DNA from: Streptomyces uncialis
Lineage (GTDB): Bacteria > Actinomycetota > Actinomycetes > Streptomycetales > Streptomycetaceae
Length of the DNA: 64,000 nt
Assembly (NCBI RefSeq): GCF_036250755.1
Contig: NZ_CP109583.1
Coordinates: forward strand, 3,348,001-3,412,000
Direction of reading: 5' to 3'
The position numbers and the translations under genes are program-made. Below the pieces are notes generated by a model. That model saw only the letters and a program-made list of their open reading frames with translations, was not told the DNA's origin and ran no database searches. Of this stretch, positions 35,930 through 43,286 are shown one piece after another. Numbering within the stretch: position 1 is the stretch's first letter; each line of letters opens with the position of its first letter.

Positions 35930-36490
35930 GGGGCGGGTCGCCTTCGCTTGCGCTTTTCAGGTCTGTCCGGCTGGGCGAACTTCGTTCCTGTGCTGTCGTT
36001 CGTGGGGTGCGCAGTTCCCCGCGGGTCGCCTTCGCTTGCGCTTCGGAGGTCTGTCCGGCGTGACGCGCTTGTCCCTGTGCCGTCGCTCGGTGGGTTTTGC
36101 GCAGTTCCCCGCGCCCCTGTCGGGGCGCGTTCTGTCGGTTCTTCGGGTCGGTGCCGGTCGGGATTCTCCGTCCTCGCTCCAACGCGCTCGGTCGGACGTC
36201 CCCCTTGTCCTGCTGAAGAGCATCGGAGTCTGCGGGCAGAGATTCCCGCCCACCCCCTTACGTGAGTCCTGCGACTGCGCGAGGAGGAGGGTGAAAAACA
36301 ACCTCAGGAGGCTGAAGCGCCCCCAAAGGGGCGCGGGGAACTGCGCGAAACCACCGAGCGACGGCACAGGAAACAAGTGCGCCCAGCACAAGAAACCCGG
36401 GGGCGCGGGGAACCGCGCACCCACGAACGACCTGTGCGGGAGCAAGGGCGCCCACCCGGGCAGACCTCGGAAGCGCGAGCGAAGGCAGGC
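35930..36490. repeat. Intergenic repeat cluster 5
   Basis: The gap after the succinate dehydrogenase operon holds forward copies of the repeat core near 36006 and 36097 and of the second motif near 35938 and 36015. It then holds the inverted 145-bp block (36138-36285). Reverse copies of the core follow near 36327 and 36393, and of the second motif near 36475. The cluster therefore has a rough mirror symmetry around the block. No gene is supported. Confidence 0.85.
36138..36285 (-). repeat. 145-bp repeat block, copy B (inverted)
   Basis: Read on the minus strand this matches 19426-19571. Positions 36138-36192 and 36223-36257 are almost identical to the two conserved parts of copy A, and 36268-36285 resembles its outer end (GCGACTGCxCGAGGAG). 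The spacer between the conserved parts differs in sequence (it includes AGCAGGACAAGGGGGACGTC on the minus strand here). Confidence 0.85.
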
Positions 36491-36524
36491 CACCTTGCCC
36501 GACAGGGGCCGCCCGCCTAGGGTG

Positions 36525-36556
36525 AATGCGCTTACAAAGCGCGTGTACTGCGCATT
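36525..36556 (+). promoter_or_regulatory. Candidate LacI-family operator upstream of lacI gene
   Basis: Position 36525 begins AATGCGCTTACAAAGCGC and the region ends with TGCGCATT at 36556. AATGCGC and GCGCATT are inverted outer arms. GCGCTT-ACA-AAGCGC (36528-36542) is an inner perfect palindrome. The 11-mer ATGCGCTTACA is shared with the operator at 41908-41936. It lies 30-60 bases before the start of the LacI-type gene, which suggests autoregulation. Confidence 0.6.
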
Positions 36557-36584
36557 CGGTTCGAACAGGCAGGCGGTCGGTCGG

Positions 36585-37703
36585 GTGAGCACAGTCCCCA
36601 CGGTGTACGACGTCGCGGAGCGCTCGGGTGTCTCCATCGCGACGGTGTCACGGGTGTACCGCAACCCGGACTCCGTACGGCAGCAGACCCGGGACCGGGT
36701 GCTCGCCGCCGCCCGCGAACTGGGCTACGTACCGAGCGGGAACGCCCGGGGGCTGGCGAGCCGGTCGACCGGCGTCCTCGGACTCTGCTTCCCGGACTCC
36801 TCCGACCCCGACACCGAGTCGGAGGCGGGGGAATCGGACGACGACGACGCCGCGATGCTGTACTCGGACCAGATCATCCGCGGGATGGAACGCGCCGCCC
36901 GGCGCCACGGCTACGCGCTGCTGATCGCCGCCTCGCTCAAGGTCGGGCCGGAGAGCCTGGTCGCCAAGGTCGCGGGCCGGGTGGACGGCTTCGCCGTACT
37001 GGCGCGGACCGTGCCCACCGAGGACCTGGAGGTCATGTCCCGGCGGCTGCCGGTCGTGATGCTCGCCGGTCCCCGTGAGTCCGAGCAGCTCGATCATCTC
37101 GACCACATCGAGGTCGCCAACGAGTACGGCGAGCGCGAGCTCACCCGGCACCTCCTGGCAGATCACGGACTGAGCCGGCTCGCGTTCATCGGCAGCGCCG
37201 AGGACTCCCCGGACGTCGCGGCCCGCTTCCGGGGCTACCGTGCGGCATGCGCGGCGGCGGGGGTCCCCGTGGGGGACGTACCCGATCTGCGGGCGCCGAC
37301 GATGACCCAGGCGGAGGGCGCACGGGCCGCCGACGCGCTGCTCGACCGCGCCGCCGCCGAAGGCACGCCCCCACCGCAGGGCATGCTCTTCGCCAACGAC
37401 CAGATGGCCGTCGGCGCGTTGCATGCCCTGGAACGCCGGGGCGTGCGGGTCCCGGACGACATCGCCGTGACCGGTTTCGACGGCATCCCGCTGAGCCGTC
37501 TCGTCCGCCCCGCCCTCACCACCGTCCGCCAGCCGATGCGGCGGATGGGCGAGGCCGCCGTCGAGCTGCTCGTCCAGCGGCTGGCCGGACGGAACGGGAC
37601 GGGGACGGGCGCCGGGAGCGATCTGACGGTGCGGCCCGGGGTACCGGTGTCGCTGATGCTTCCCGTGTCGGTGGCCCGCCGGGCGAGCTGCGGCTGCGGC
37701 TGA
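36585..37703 (+). CDS. LacI-family transcriptional regulator
   Basis: This 372-residue regulator has an N-terminal helix-turn-helix of the LacI class (VPTVYDVAERSGVSIATVSR at about 4-23, and the hinge GYVPSGNARGLASRSTG). A periplasmic-binding-protein-like sensor domain follows, in which GVRVPDDIAVTGFDGIPLSR and RPALTTVRQPM are diagnostic. An acidic insert (DSSDPDTESEAGESDDDD, about 70-88) interrupts the start of the sensor domain and is unusual. The GTG at 36585 begins the conserved DNA-binding domain. The candidate operator before the gene shares a half-site with the one before the sugar importer 4.3 kb downstream, so that locus is the likely target. Confidence 0.9.
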   Translation: MSTVPTVYDVAERSGVSIATVSRVYRNPDSVRQQTRDRVLAAARELGYVPSGNARGLASRSTGVLGLCFPDSSDPDTESEAGESDDDDAAMLYSDQIIRGMERAARRHGYALLIAASLKVGPESLVAKVAGRVDGFAVLARTVPTEDLEVMSRRLPVVMLAGPRESEQLDHLDHIEVANEYGERELTRHLLADHGLSRLAFIGSAEDSPDVAARFRGYRAACAAAGVPVGDVPDLRAPTMTQAEGARAADALLDRAAAEGTPPPQGMLFANDQMAVGALHALERRGVRVPDDIAVTGFDGIPLSRLVRPALTTVRQPMRRMGEAAVELLVQRLAGRNGTGTGAGSDLTVRPGVPVSLMLPVSVARRASCGCG

Positions 37704-37760
37704 CCCGCCCGGGAGACCCCGGCGGCGGTTGTCGGGAGGCCCGTGAGCAGCGGTCGACGG

Positions 37761-38840
37761 TCAGGGCTTCTCGTCCGCGACCAGCCAGGTGGCGAAGAAC
37801 CGGCGGCGTGCGGCGTCCAGCGCGGCGTACTCGGAACGGGTCCCCGGGTGCTCGAAGTGCCCGGCCGTCAGCACATGCAGTTCCCGGGGCCCGGCGAGGG
37901 CGTTGTACACCGCGAACTGTCCCGGCGGCGGCACCGCCGGGTCGAACAGCGCGGGGGCGACGAGGGTGGGGGTCCGCAGCCGGGTCGCCGCCGTCGCCGC
38001 GTCGTACCAGCGGAGGACCTCCGTCACCCCGGGGTGCCCGGCCCGATGGGCGCGGACCGCCTCGCCGCTGCCCACGCACGGCAGTGTCAGCCGCAGCGGA
38101 TGGTTCCCGAAGGTGGGCACGGTGAGCTGGGCCGCCCCGAACCGCTCGTCCCACGGCAGGGCCAGCGCCCCGAGCCCCCCGCCGAAGCTCTCCCCCACGT
38201 ACCCGAGGCGCGGGGCACCGGGCCCGGCCAGCTCCGGTACCAGTTCCAGCAGCGCGGACGCCGCGCACCACAGGTCGGCGACGCAGTCACCGAGCACATA
38301 GGTGTCCCGTGCCGAGATCCCGTGCAGGACATGGGCGTCGGCGGTGTCCGGGATGCCCGGCAGCCGTCCGAGGCGGCCCATCCCCCGGACACAGGGCAGC
38401 AGGGCGGCGGCCCCGGCGAGCGGCAGCGGGAGCTCCGGCGCGGGGGTGTCCCGGCCCCCGTACCCGTGCCCGATCACGAATCCGTGGGTGACGGCCCGCC
38501 CGTCGGCGGGCAGCACCAGCCAGCCGCCGGTCCGGATGCCTCCGGTGGAGGCGTAGGTGACCCGGCGTACGCGGACGCCGTGCCGTTCGTCCTCCACCTC
38601 CACCGGACCGACCCGGGGCTCCGGCGCGACCGCTCGCGCCGCCGCGTACCGCGCCCGCCAGAACGCGTCGAACCCGGCGGGCGCCGGGGGCGCGGAGACA
38701 CCGAGCAGCCGGGCCGGCGTGTAGCCGTAGGCCGGGTCGAAGGGGAATCCGTGCGCGAACCCCGGAACCTCGGATCCGGTGGAGTGGTCCGGGGGGCCGG
38801 GGTCGGCGGCCGGTTCGGGGCGGGGTTCGGGGGCGGGCAT
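37761..38840 (-). CDS. AXE1-type acetyl esterase (alpha/beta hydrolase)
   Basis: This protein of about 359 residues belongs to the acetylxylan esterase/cephalosporin-C deacetylase family. The family motif FDAFWRARYAAAR stands near the N-terminus. The nucleophile is in GESFGGGLG, the acid probably in APALFDPAVPP and the His in TAGHFEHPG. The RGMGRLG stretch matches the conserved RGQG-type motif. There is no signal peptide, so it should act on imported acetylated sugars or other small esters in the cytoplasm. The start is uncertain: the ATG at 38840 and a GTG at 38903 share the frame and neither has a good ribosome site, while similarity seems to begin near GFPFDPAYGYT. It is convergent with the LacI gene. 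Confidence 0.82.
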   Translation of the reverse strand: MPAPEPRPEPAADPGPPDHSTGSEVPGFAHGFPFDPAYGYTPARLLGVSAPPAPAGFDAFWRARYAAARAVAPEPRVGPVEVEDERHGVRVRRVTYASTGGIRTGGWLVLPADGRAVTHGFVIGHGYGGRDTPAPELPLPLAGAAALLPCVRGMGRLGRLPGIPDTADAHVLHGISARDTYVLGDCVADLWCAASALLELVPELAGPGAPRLGYVGESFGGGLGALALPWDERFGAAQLTVPTFGNHPLRLTLPCVGSGEAVRAHRAGHPGVTEVLRWYDAATAATRLRTPTLVAPALFDPAVPPPGQFAVYNALAGPRELHVLTAGHFEHPGTRSEYAALDAARRRFFATWLVADEKP

Positions 38841-38994
38841 GGTCGGAGCGTAGGTCCCGGCCGGGGGGAAGGGTCGGCGGGGGGCGGCGGGGGTGTGGAT
38901 CACCTTGCCCGTCCTGGGCTGGGCTGGACTGGGCTGTCCTGGGCTGAATCGCTCGGCGGGAACGGGGTCCGGCTCCGGCCGGGTGGCGGGGACG

Positions 38995-39207
38995 TCAGCG
39001 GTGCCGGATCTCGTAGCCCGCCTCCTCGACCGCCGCGCGGACCTCCGTGAGCGGCAGGGGGCGGTCGCTGGTGACCGTCACGGTTCCGGCCTCGACCGCC
39101 ACGGACACCCCGGTCACCCCGGCGATCCGGGACACCTCCTCGGTGATCAGGTCCGCGCAGTTGCCGCAGACCATGCCCGGTACGGCGTACGTGACGGACC
39201 GGGTCAC
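38995..39207 (-). CDS. Heavy-metal-associated (HMA) domain protein, CopZ-like
   Basis: This 70-residue single HMA domain contains the metal-binding motif GMVCGNC (about 10-16), followed by ADLITEEVSRIAGVTGVSVA and ending AAVEEAGYEIRHR. It is the size of a copper chaperone, but no copper ATPase or CsoR gene is nearby. The GTG start overlaps the stop of the NTF2-like gene (GTGA), so the two are translationally coupled. The pair faces a TetR regulator across a perfect palindrome. Confidence 0.88.
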   Translation of the reverse strand: MTRSVTYAVPGMVCGNCADLITEEVSRIAGVTGVSVAVEAGTVTVTSDRPLPLTEVRAAVEEAGYEIRHR

Positions 39208-39617
39208 CGTTCCCCCTCGACCGGCCCGGGCAGCGCGCGGGTGAGCTGATGGGCCCGGCGCATCCGGCCGTCCGGGGCGAAGTCCCCGATGAAGTGCACC
39301 TCGGTGGCGAGGGTCCGGCCCTTGCGCATCCGGGCGTGCAGGGTGAACCGCGCCGCTACCCGCGATCCGACCGCGAGCACCTCATGCATCTCGTACCGGC
39401 ACTCGACGGCGTTCCTGCGGACCGGGCGCATATGCGCGACCAGCCGTTCCCTGGTCAGCGCGATCCCATCGCTGATCTGCACGATGTCCGGGGTGAAGTG
39501 CCGGTCGACCGGTCCCCCGGGATCGTCGTCGCCGCTGAGGACGTCCTCCGTCAGCGAGGCGAAGAACTCGGTCAGGAACCGTTCGGGTTCGGTGGCCAGG
39601 AGGTCGGGCACGGTCAT
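39204..39617 (-). CDS. NTF2-like (SnoaL-type) protein
   Basis: This 137-residue protein has the length and pattern of a SnoaL/NTF2-like alpha+beta barrel: a helical start (ATEPERFLTEFFASLTEDVL), VDRHFTPDIVQISDGIALTR and RLVAHMRPVRRNAVECRYEM, then strands such as RVAARFTLHARMRKGRTLAT. Such proteins can be enzymes (isomerases, cyclases) or ligand binders, and the active residues cannot be assigned here. The ATG has GGAG five to six bases upstream. It is the first gene of a two-gene operon with the HMA protein, divergent from tetR, and is probably repressed through the palindrome at 39669-39688. Confidence 0.82.
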   Translation of the reverse strand: MTVPDLLATEPERFLTEFFASLTEDVLSGDDDPGGPVDRHFTPDIVQISDGIALTRERLVAHMRPVRRNAVECRYEMHEVLAVGSRVAARFTLHARMRKGRTLATEVHFIGDFAPDGRMRRAHQLTRALPGPVEGER

Positions 39618-39668
39618 CGGGAGCTCCGTCGGGCTGGGGCTGGGGCAGAGTTCGGGTCGGCGCGCGAT

Positions 39669-39688
39669 CTCTTACATGCATGTAAGAG
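39669..39688. promoter_or_regulatory. Perfect 20-bp palindrome, candidate TetR operator
   Basis: CTCTTACATGCATGTAAGAG is a perfect dyad centred in the 127-base gap between the NTF2-like operon and the tetR gene. Its position 52 bases upstream of the NTF2-like start and 57 bases upstream of tetR suits control of both promoters by the adjacent TetR protein. Confidence 0.8.
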
Positions 39689-39744
39689 GTGCGCGAGTAG
39701 TAAGGTATGCGCGGGAATCAACTTTGACAAGGGTGTAAGAATTC

Positions 39745-40368
39745 ATGCCGTCCACCGCTTCTCCCGCCCCCCGGCCCCGACGGGCCGACGCCGAACGCAG
39801 CCGGGCGGCCGTCCTCGACGCGGCGACCGCCCTGCTCGCCGAGCGGCCGGACGCCGGCATGCGCGACATCGCCGCGGCGGCGGGTGTGACCCGCCAGACG
39901 GTCTACGCCCACTTCGCCTCCCGGGACGCACTGGTCGGCGCGGTGACGGAACGGGTCACCGGTGAGGCGGTCGCCGCGATGGACGAGGCGGGGCTGGAGG
40001 AGGGCCCGGCGGCGGAGGCGCTGACGCGGCTCCAGGACATCGGCTGGCGGCTGTTCCGCCGGAACCCGGTCGTGATCCAGGCGGGCACGGACCCCGTCCG
40101 GGGCGGTTCCGGCGAGACGCTGCACGAGCCCGTCGACGCCCGGCTCACCCGGCTCGTCGAACGGGGCCAGCGGGACGGGGAGTTCGACCCCGCTCCCCCG
40201 GCGGCGTGGCTGGTCGCCGTGGTGACCGCGCTGGGCCATGCGGCGGGCCACGAGGTCGCGGCGGGGCGGATGTCGGCGGACGAGGGCGCGGACGCGCTGC
40301 GCACCGCGACGCTCCGCGCCCTCGGCGCCCCGCCGTCCGTCCCGGGGGACGCCCCTTCGCCCCCCTGA
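39745..40368 (+). CDS. TetR/AcrR-family transcriptional regulator
   Basis: This 207-residue regulator has an N-terminal helix-turn-helix: RRADAERSRAAVLDAATALL, then GMRDIAAAAGVTRQTVYAHF at about 38-57. A helical ligand-binding domain follows. The C-terminal part is Pro-rich. It is divergent from the NTF2-like/HMA operon and probably represses it and itself through the palindrome at 39669-39688. The inducer is unknown, and the metal-binding domain in the operon makes a metal or a reactive small molecule conceivable. The ribosome site (AAGGGTG) is somewhat distant from the ATG. Confidence 0.9.
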   Translation: MPSTASPAPRPRRADAERSRAAVLDAATALLAERPDAGMRDIAAAAGVTRQTVYAHFASRDALVGAVTERVTGEAVAAMDEAGLEEGPAAEALTRLQDIGWRLFRRNPVVIQAGTDPVRGGSGETLHEPVDARLTRLVERGQRDGEFDPAPPAAWLVAVVTALGHAAGHEVAAGRMSADEGADALRTATLRALGAPPSVPGDAPSPP

Positions 40369-40479
40369 CCCCGGGTACCGTCACCGCCGCACGCACCCCG
40401 GACGGGCACGCCGCACGGACGAGCACGAGCGGGGTACGCCCACCTCCCACCTCGGTCCGCCTCCCGCCCCGGTCCGCCT

Positions 40480-40870
40480 TGGGTGCGCGCCCGTTCCCGC
40501 GCCCCTGGTCCCTCACGGGTTCGTCCACCTGCCCTAGGCCGGTCCCGCGCTGGTGAGTCCGCTTACCCCGGGCCGGTCCCGTGCGGGTGCGCGGTCCCTC
40601 GCGCCCCTGAGGTCTTCGACGGTGAACCCACTTGTTCCCATGCGGGCCTGACGGGGGTGCGCAGTTCCCCGCGCCCCTCCGGGGCCCCTCGCCCCGCCTC
40701 TTCGGACGCGCTGGCCAAGGCCGCAGCCGCTGGGCCCACTTGCCGCAGACCGGTCCCGTGCGAGTGCGCGAATTCCTCGCGCCCCTGAGGTCATGGACGG
40801 TGAACGCACTTGCTCCCGTGCGGGCCCGACGGGGGTGCGCAGTTCCCCGCGCCCCCTTCGGGGGCCCATG
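40480..40870. repeat. Intergenic repeat cluster 6
   Basis: The gap between the tetR and acetyltransferase genes contains four copies of the repeat core, two canonical (near 40655 and 40834) and two variants (GCGCGGTCCCTCGCGCCCCT near 40590 and GCGCGAATTCCTCGCGCCCC near 40758). Two near-identical units of about 180 bases, which include GACGGTGAACxCACTTG and the phrase CCCGCCTCTTCGGxxGCGC, form a tandem duplication (about 40617-40760 and 40794-40930). No gene is supported. Confidence 0.75.
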
Positions 40871-40979
40871 CCCCGCCTCTTCGGGGGCGCACGCCAGGGC
40901 CGCCGCCGCTGGGCCCACCCGCCCGGGGCCGGTTTCGCCCGGGTGCGCGAGCCCGCGCCCATTCGGGCACGCGCGGGGG

Positions 40980-41462
40980 CTACTTGCGTAGTTCCATGAT
41001 GTGTCCGCTCGCGGCGAAGGACTCGTTGCCCTCCAGCTTTCCCGACTTCGTCTCGACGAGGGCGAAGCCCTCCCGCTCGTAGAGCGCGAGGGCGGCGGCG
41101 TTGCCCACCAGGACCGTGGTCCCGATCCGGGGACCGCCCCGCTCCACGGCATACCGCAGCAGCCGCGCACCGATGCCCCGGCGGTACGCGGCCGGGTCGA
41201 CGTACAGCCAGGTGACCTCGTCGTCGGCCAGCGCCACGAATCCGGCGACGCGGCCGTCCGGTTCCTCCGCCACCCAGACCTCACCGTCGAAGAGCCCCTC
41301 GGTCTCGGCGGTCCGCTCCAGGGTGAGGAACGCCTCGACCCCGACGGAGTCGCGCAGCTCGTCCAGCCGGGCGGCGTCATGGATACGAGCGACGGCCTCC
41401 CAGTCACGGCCCTCGTAGTGACGGATGCGTACGGGGTGCTCACCAGCGCGCGTCGGCTTCAT
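40980..41462 (-). CDS. GNAT-family N-acetyltransferase
   Basis: This 160-residue single-domain acetyltransferase has strands and helices in the standard order, with the acetyl-CoA motif VDPAAYRRGIGARLL at about 92-106 and the later NAAALALYEREGF signature. The substrate is unknown. The ATG at 41462 (MKPTRAGEHPVRIRHYEGRD) is preferred over a start at 41576 that would add an Arg/Gly-rich, composition-driven leader. The gene stands alone, divergent from the sugar importer operon. Confidence 0.87.
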   Translation of the reverse strand: MKPTRAGEHPVRIRHYEGRDWEAVARIHDAARLDELRDSVGVEAFLTLERTAETEGLFDGEVWVAEEPDGRVAGFVALADDEVTWLYVDPAAYRRGIGARLLRYAVERGGPRIGTTVLVGNAAALALYEREGFALVETKSGKLEGNESFAASGHIMELRK

Positions 41463-41907
41463 GGGCGCAGGATCACCGCGGGCCGACCTCCCCGCAAAGG
41501 CTTTTCCCGCGCCCCGACCTGTACCCCGGACGGCGCCCCGGACAGCCCCACGGCCCGCGCACCGCAGTCCGCGCACCGCCCGTCATCCGAGCCACCGAGC
41601 ACGCGCACCCCCGCACCGGCTACTCCCCGGGACCGCCCCGGCTACACCCCGGCACCGTACGGCCACCGTCCGGACCTGCGGAAAGAGGGCGCCGCAGAAG
41701 CGTTTTGCGCCACATTCCCTTTCGGTACGTAAACATCCCGCCTAGCGTGCAAGGTGCATATATCTGCCCGTCCGGACCTCCACCCCCACACCGGCCCCCC
41801 ACCATGCGATCACCTCCGCCGCACACCCCCACCGACCCACCCGGCCTCCGTTACCGGAGTGTGATGTGAAGCCCCCTTGCGTATCCCCGAGCGACTGTCG
41901 CAGAGTG
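41463..41907. other. Upstream region of the sugar importer operon
   Basis: No gene is supported. Most of this stretch is C-rich on the plus strand (41500-41660). The part from 41690 to 41760 is AT-richer (including GTACGTAAACATCCCGCCTA) and may hold the divergent promoter of the acetyltransferase gene. The operator of the sugar operon follows directly at 41908-41936. Confidence 0.35.
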
Positions 41908-41936
41908 ATGTATGCGCTTACAGACAGCGCATACAT
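41908..41936 (+). promoter_or_regulatory. LacI-family operator before the sugar importer operon
   Basis: Perfect 11-bp inverted arms ATGTATGCGCT (41908-41918) and AGCGCATACAT (41926-41936) are separated by TACAGAC. The left part, TGTATGCGCTTACA at 41909-41922, differs by one base from the common Streptomyces LacI-family half-symmetric site TGTAAGCGCTTACA. The element lies about 100 bases before the binding-protein start, where a repressor could block the promoter. Confidence 0.8.
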
Positions 41937-42036
41937 CCGGACCGGCATCCGGGGTATCCGCAAGACATTCAGGGGTCTTCGGAGGAAGCAGTCAGGGATG
42001 CCAGGTACGTCCGGGAAGCTCAAGGAGGAGCCGTCC

Positions 42037-43281
42037 ATGCACCGCGCCGCCAGAACCGCCACGGTCGCCATCGCCCTTGCGACGGCGTTCGGAATCACCG
42101 CTTGCGGAAGCTCGGGGGGTGAGGGTGTGGCCGCCGACGCGAAGCAGACCCTGACCGTCTGGGCCATGGGCGCCGAGGGCGAGAAGCTCGGGGATGTCGC
42201 CAAGGAGTACACCAAGGCGAACCCGAACGTGAACGTCAAGGTCACGCCCGTCGGCTGGGACGTCGCCCACCAGAAGCTGGTCTCGGCCGCCGCCGCGGGC
42301 ACCCTGCCCGACATCGCGCAGATGGGCGGGACCTACATGGGCGAGTTCGCCGAGATCGGTGCGCTGGAGCCCGTCGACACCAAGGTGTTCGACGAGAAGG
42401 ACTTCTTCCCGGCGAGCTGGGAGCAGGGCGTCGTGGACGGCGAGGTGTACGGCGTGCCGTGGTACGTCGACACCCGTGTCCTCTACTACCGCACCGACCT
42501 GGCGAAGGAGGCGGGCATCGACAAGGCGCCCGCCACCTGGTCCGAGCTCCGGTCGGCCGCCGAGGCCTACCAGGACAAGGCCGGCACCAAGTGGGGCCTG
42601 AACATCCAGCCGAGCGGTCTGGACACCGTGCAGTCCTTCTACCCCTTCCTGTACTCGTCGGGCGGCGAGATCATCGACAAGGACGGCAAGGCGGTCATCG
42701 ACAGCCCCGCCGCGGTCAAGGCCTTCGAGGAGTACGGGACGTACTTCGACAAGGGCCTGGCCAAGAAGAGCGTCCAGCCCGGCTATGACGTGACCAAGGA
42801 CTTCAACAAGGGCGATGTGCCCATGTTCTTCTCCGGCCCCTGGATCATGACGCTCCTCAACGACCAGTACCCGGACCTGGCCGGCAAGTGGGCCGTCGCC
42901 AAGGTCCCGGCCGGTGAGAAGTCCGTGTCCATGGCCGGTGGCTCCAGCCTGGTGATCTCCAAGGACAGCGACAACAAGGCCGCCGCCAAGGAGTTCATCA
43001 CGTACCTGACGGACACCAAGGGCCAGGAGGACTGGTTCAAGCGGACCAGCGACCTGCCCGCCGCCACCGCCGCCTGGGAGTCCGGCCCCCTCGCCGAGGA
43101 CCCGAACCTCCAGGTCTTCCGCGAGCAGATGGAGACGGCGAAGAACTCGCCCCCGCTGCCCCAGTGGTCGGAGATCACCTCGAAGGTCGACTCGGCCGTC
43201 GAGGCCGTGACCCAGGGCAAGGAGTCCGCCGAGGACGCGGCGAAGAAGGCCCAGTCCGAGGTCGAAGGTCTCGTGAAGTAG
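42037..43281 (+). CDS. Sugar-binding lipoprotein (SBP family 1)
   Basis: This 414-residue extracellular receptor is anchored as a lipoprotein, with Cys about 23 in ITAC. The fold of carbohydrate-binding SBPs is seen in LTVWAMGAEGEKLGDVAKEY, AAAAGTLPDIAQMGGTYMGE, YGVPWYVDTRVLYYRTDLAK and VPMFFSGPWIMTLLNDQYPD. The ATG at 42037 has AAGGAGGAG six bases upstream, and the longer in-frame reading to 41866 would run through the operator. It is the first gene of an operon with two permeases, a GH1 glycosidase and probably an exported glycosidase-like enzyme. No ATPase gene is included, so a shared MsiK-type ATPase is likely, as is usual for Streptomyces sugar importers. Confidence 0.93.
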   Translation: MHRAARTATVAIALATAFGITACGSSGGEGVAADAKQTLTVWAMGAEGEKLGDVAKEYTKANPNVNVKVTPVGWDVAHQKLVSAAAAGTLPDIAQMGGTYMGEFAEIGALEPVDTKVFDEKDFFPASWEQGVVDGEVYGVPWYVDTRVLYYRTDLAKEAGIDKAPATWSELRSAAEAYQDKAGTKWGLNIQPSGLDTVQSFYPFLYSSGGEIIDKDGKAVIDSPAAVKAFEEYGTYFDKGLAKKSVQPGYDVTKDFNKGDVPMFFSGPWIMTLLNDQYPDLAGKWAVAKVPAGEKSVSMAGGSSLVISKDSDNKAAAKEFITYLTDTKGQEDWFKRTSDLPAATAAWESGPLAEDPNLQVFREQMETAKNSPPLPQWSEITSKVDSAVEAVTQGKESAEDAAKKAQSEVEGLVK

Positions 43282-43286
43282 CCGTC

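Noticed and set aside
35892..36584. Extended N-terminus of the LacI regulator through repeat cluster 5
   Set aside because: The extension is translated repeat DNA, and the helix-turn-helix that must be near the N-terminus begins right after the GTG at 36585.
770..40870. Repeat clusters as insertion sequences or tRNA remnants
   Set aside because: No transposase-like reading frame, terminal inverted repeats with target duplications, or tRNA cloverleaf could be found.
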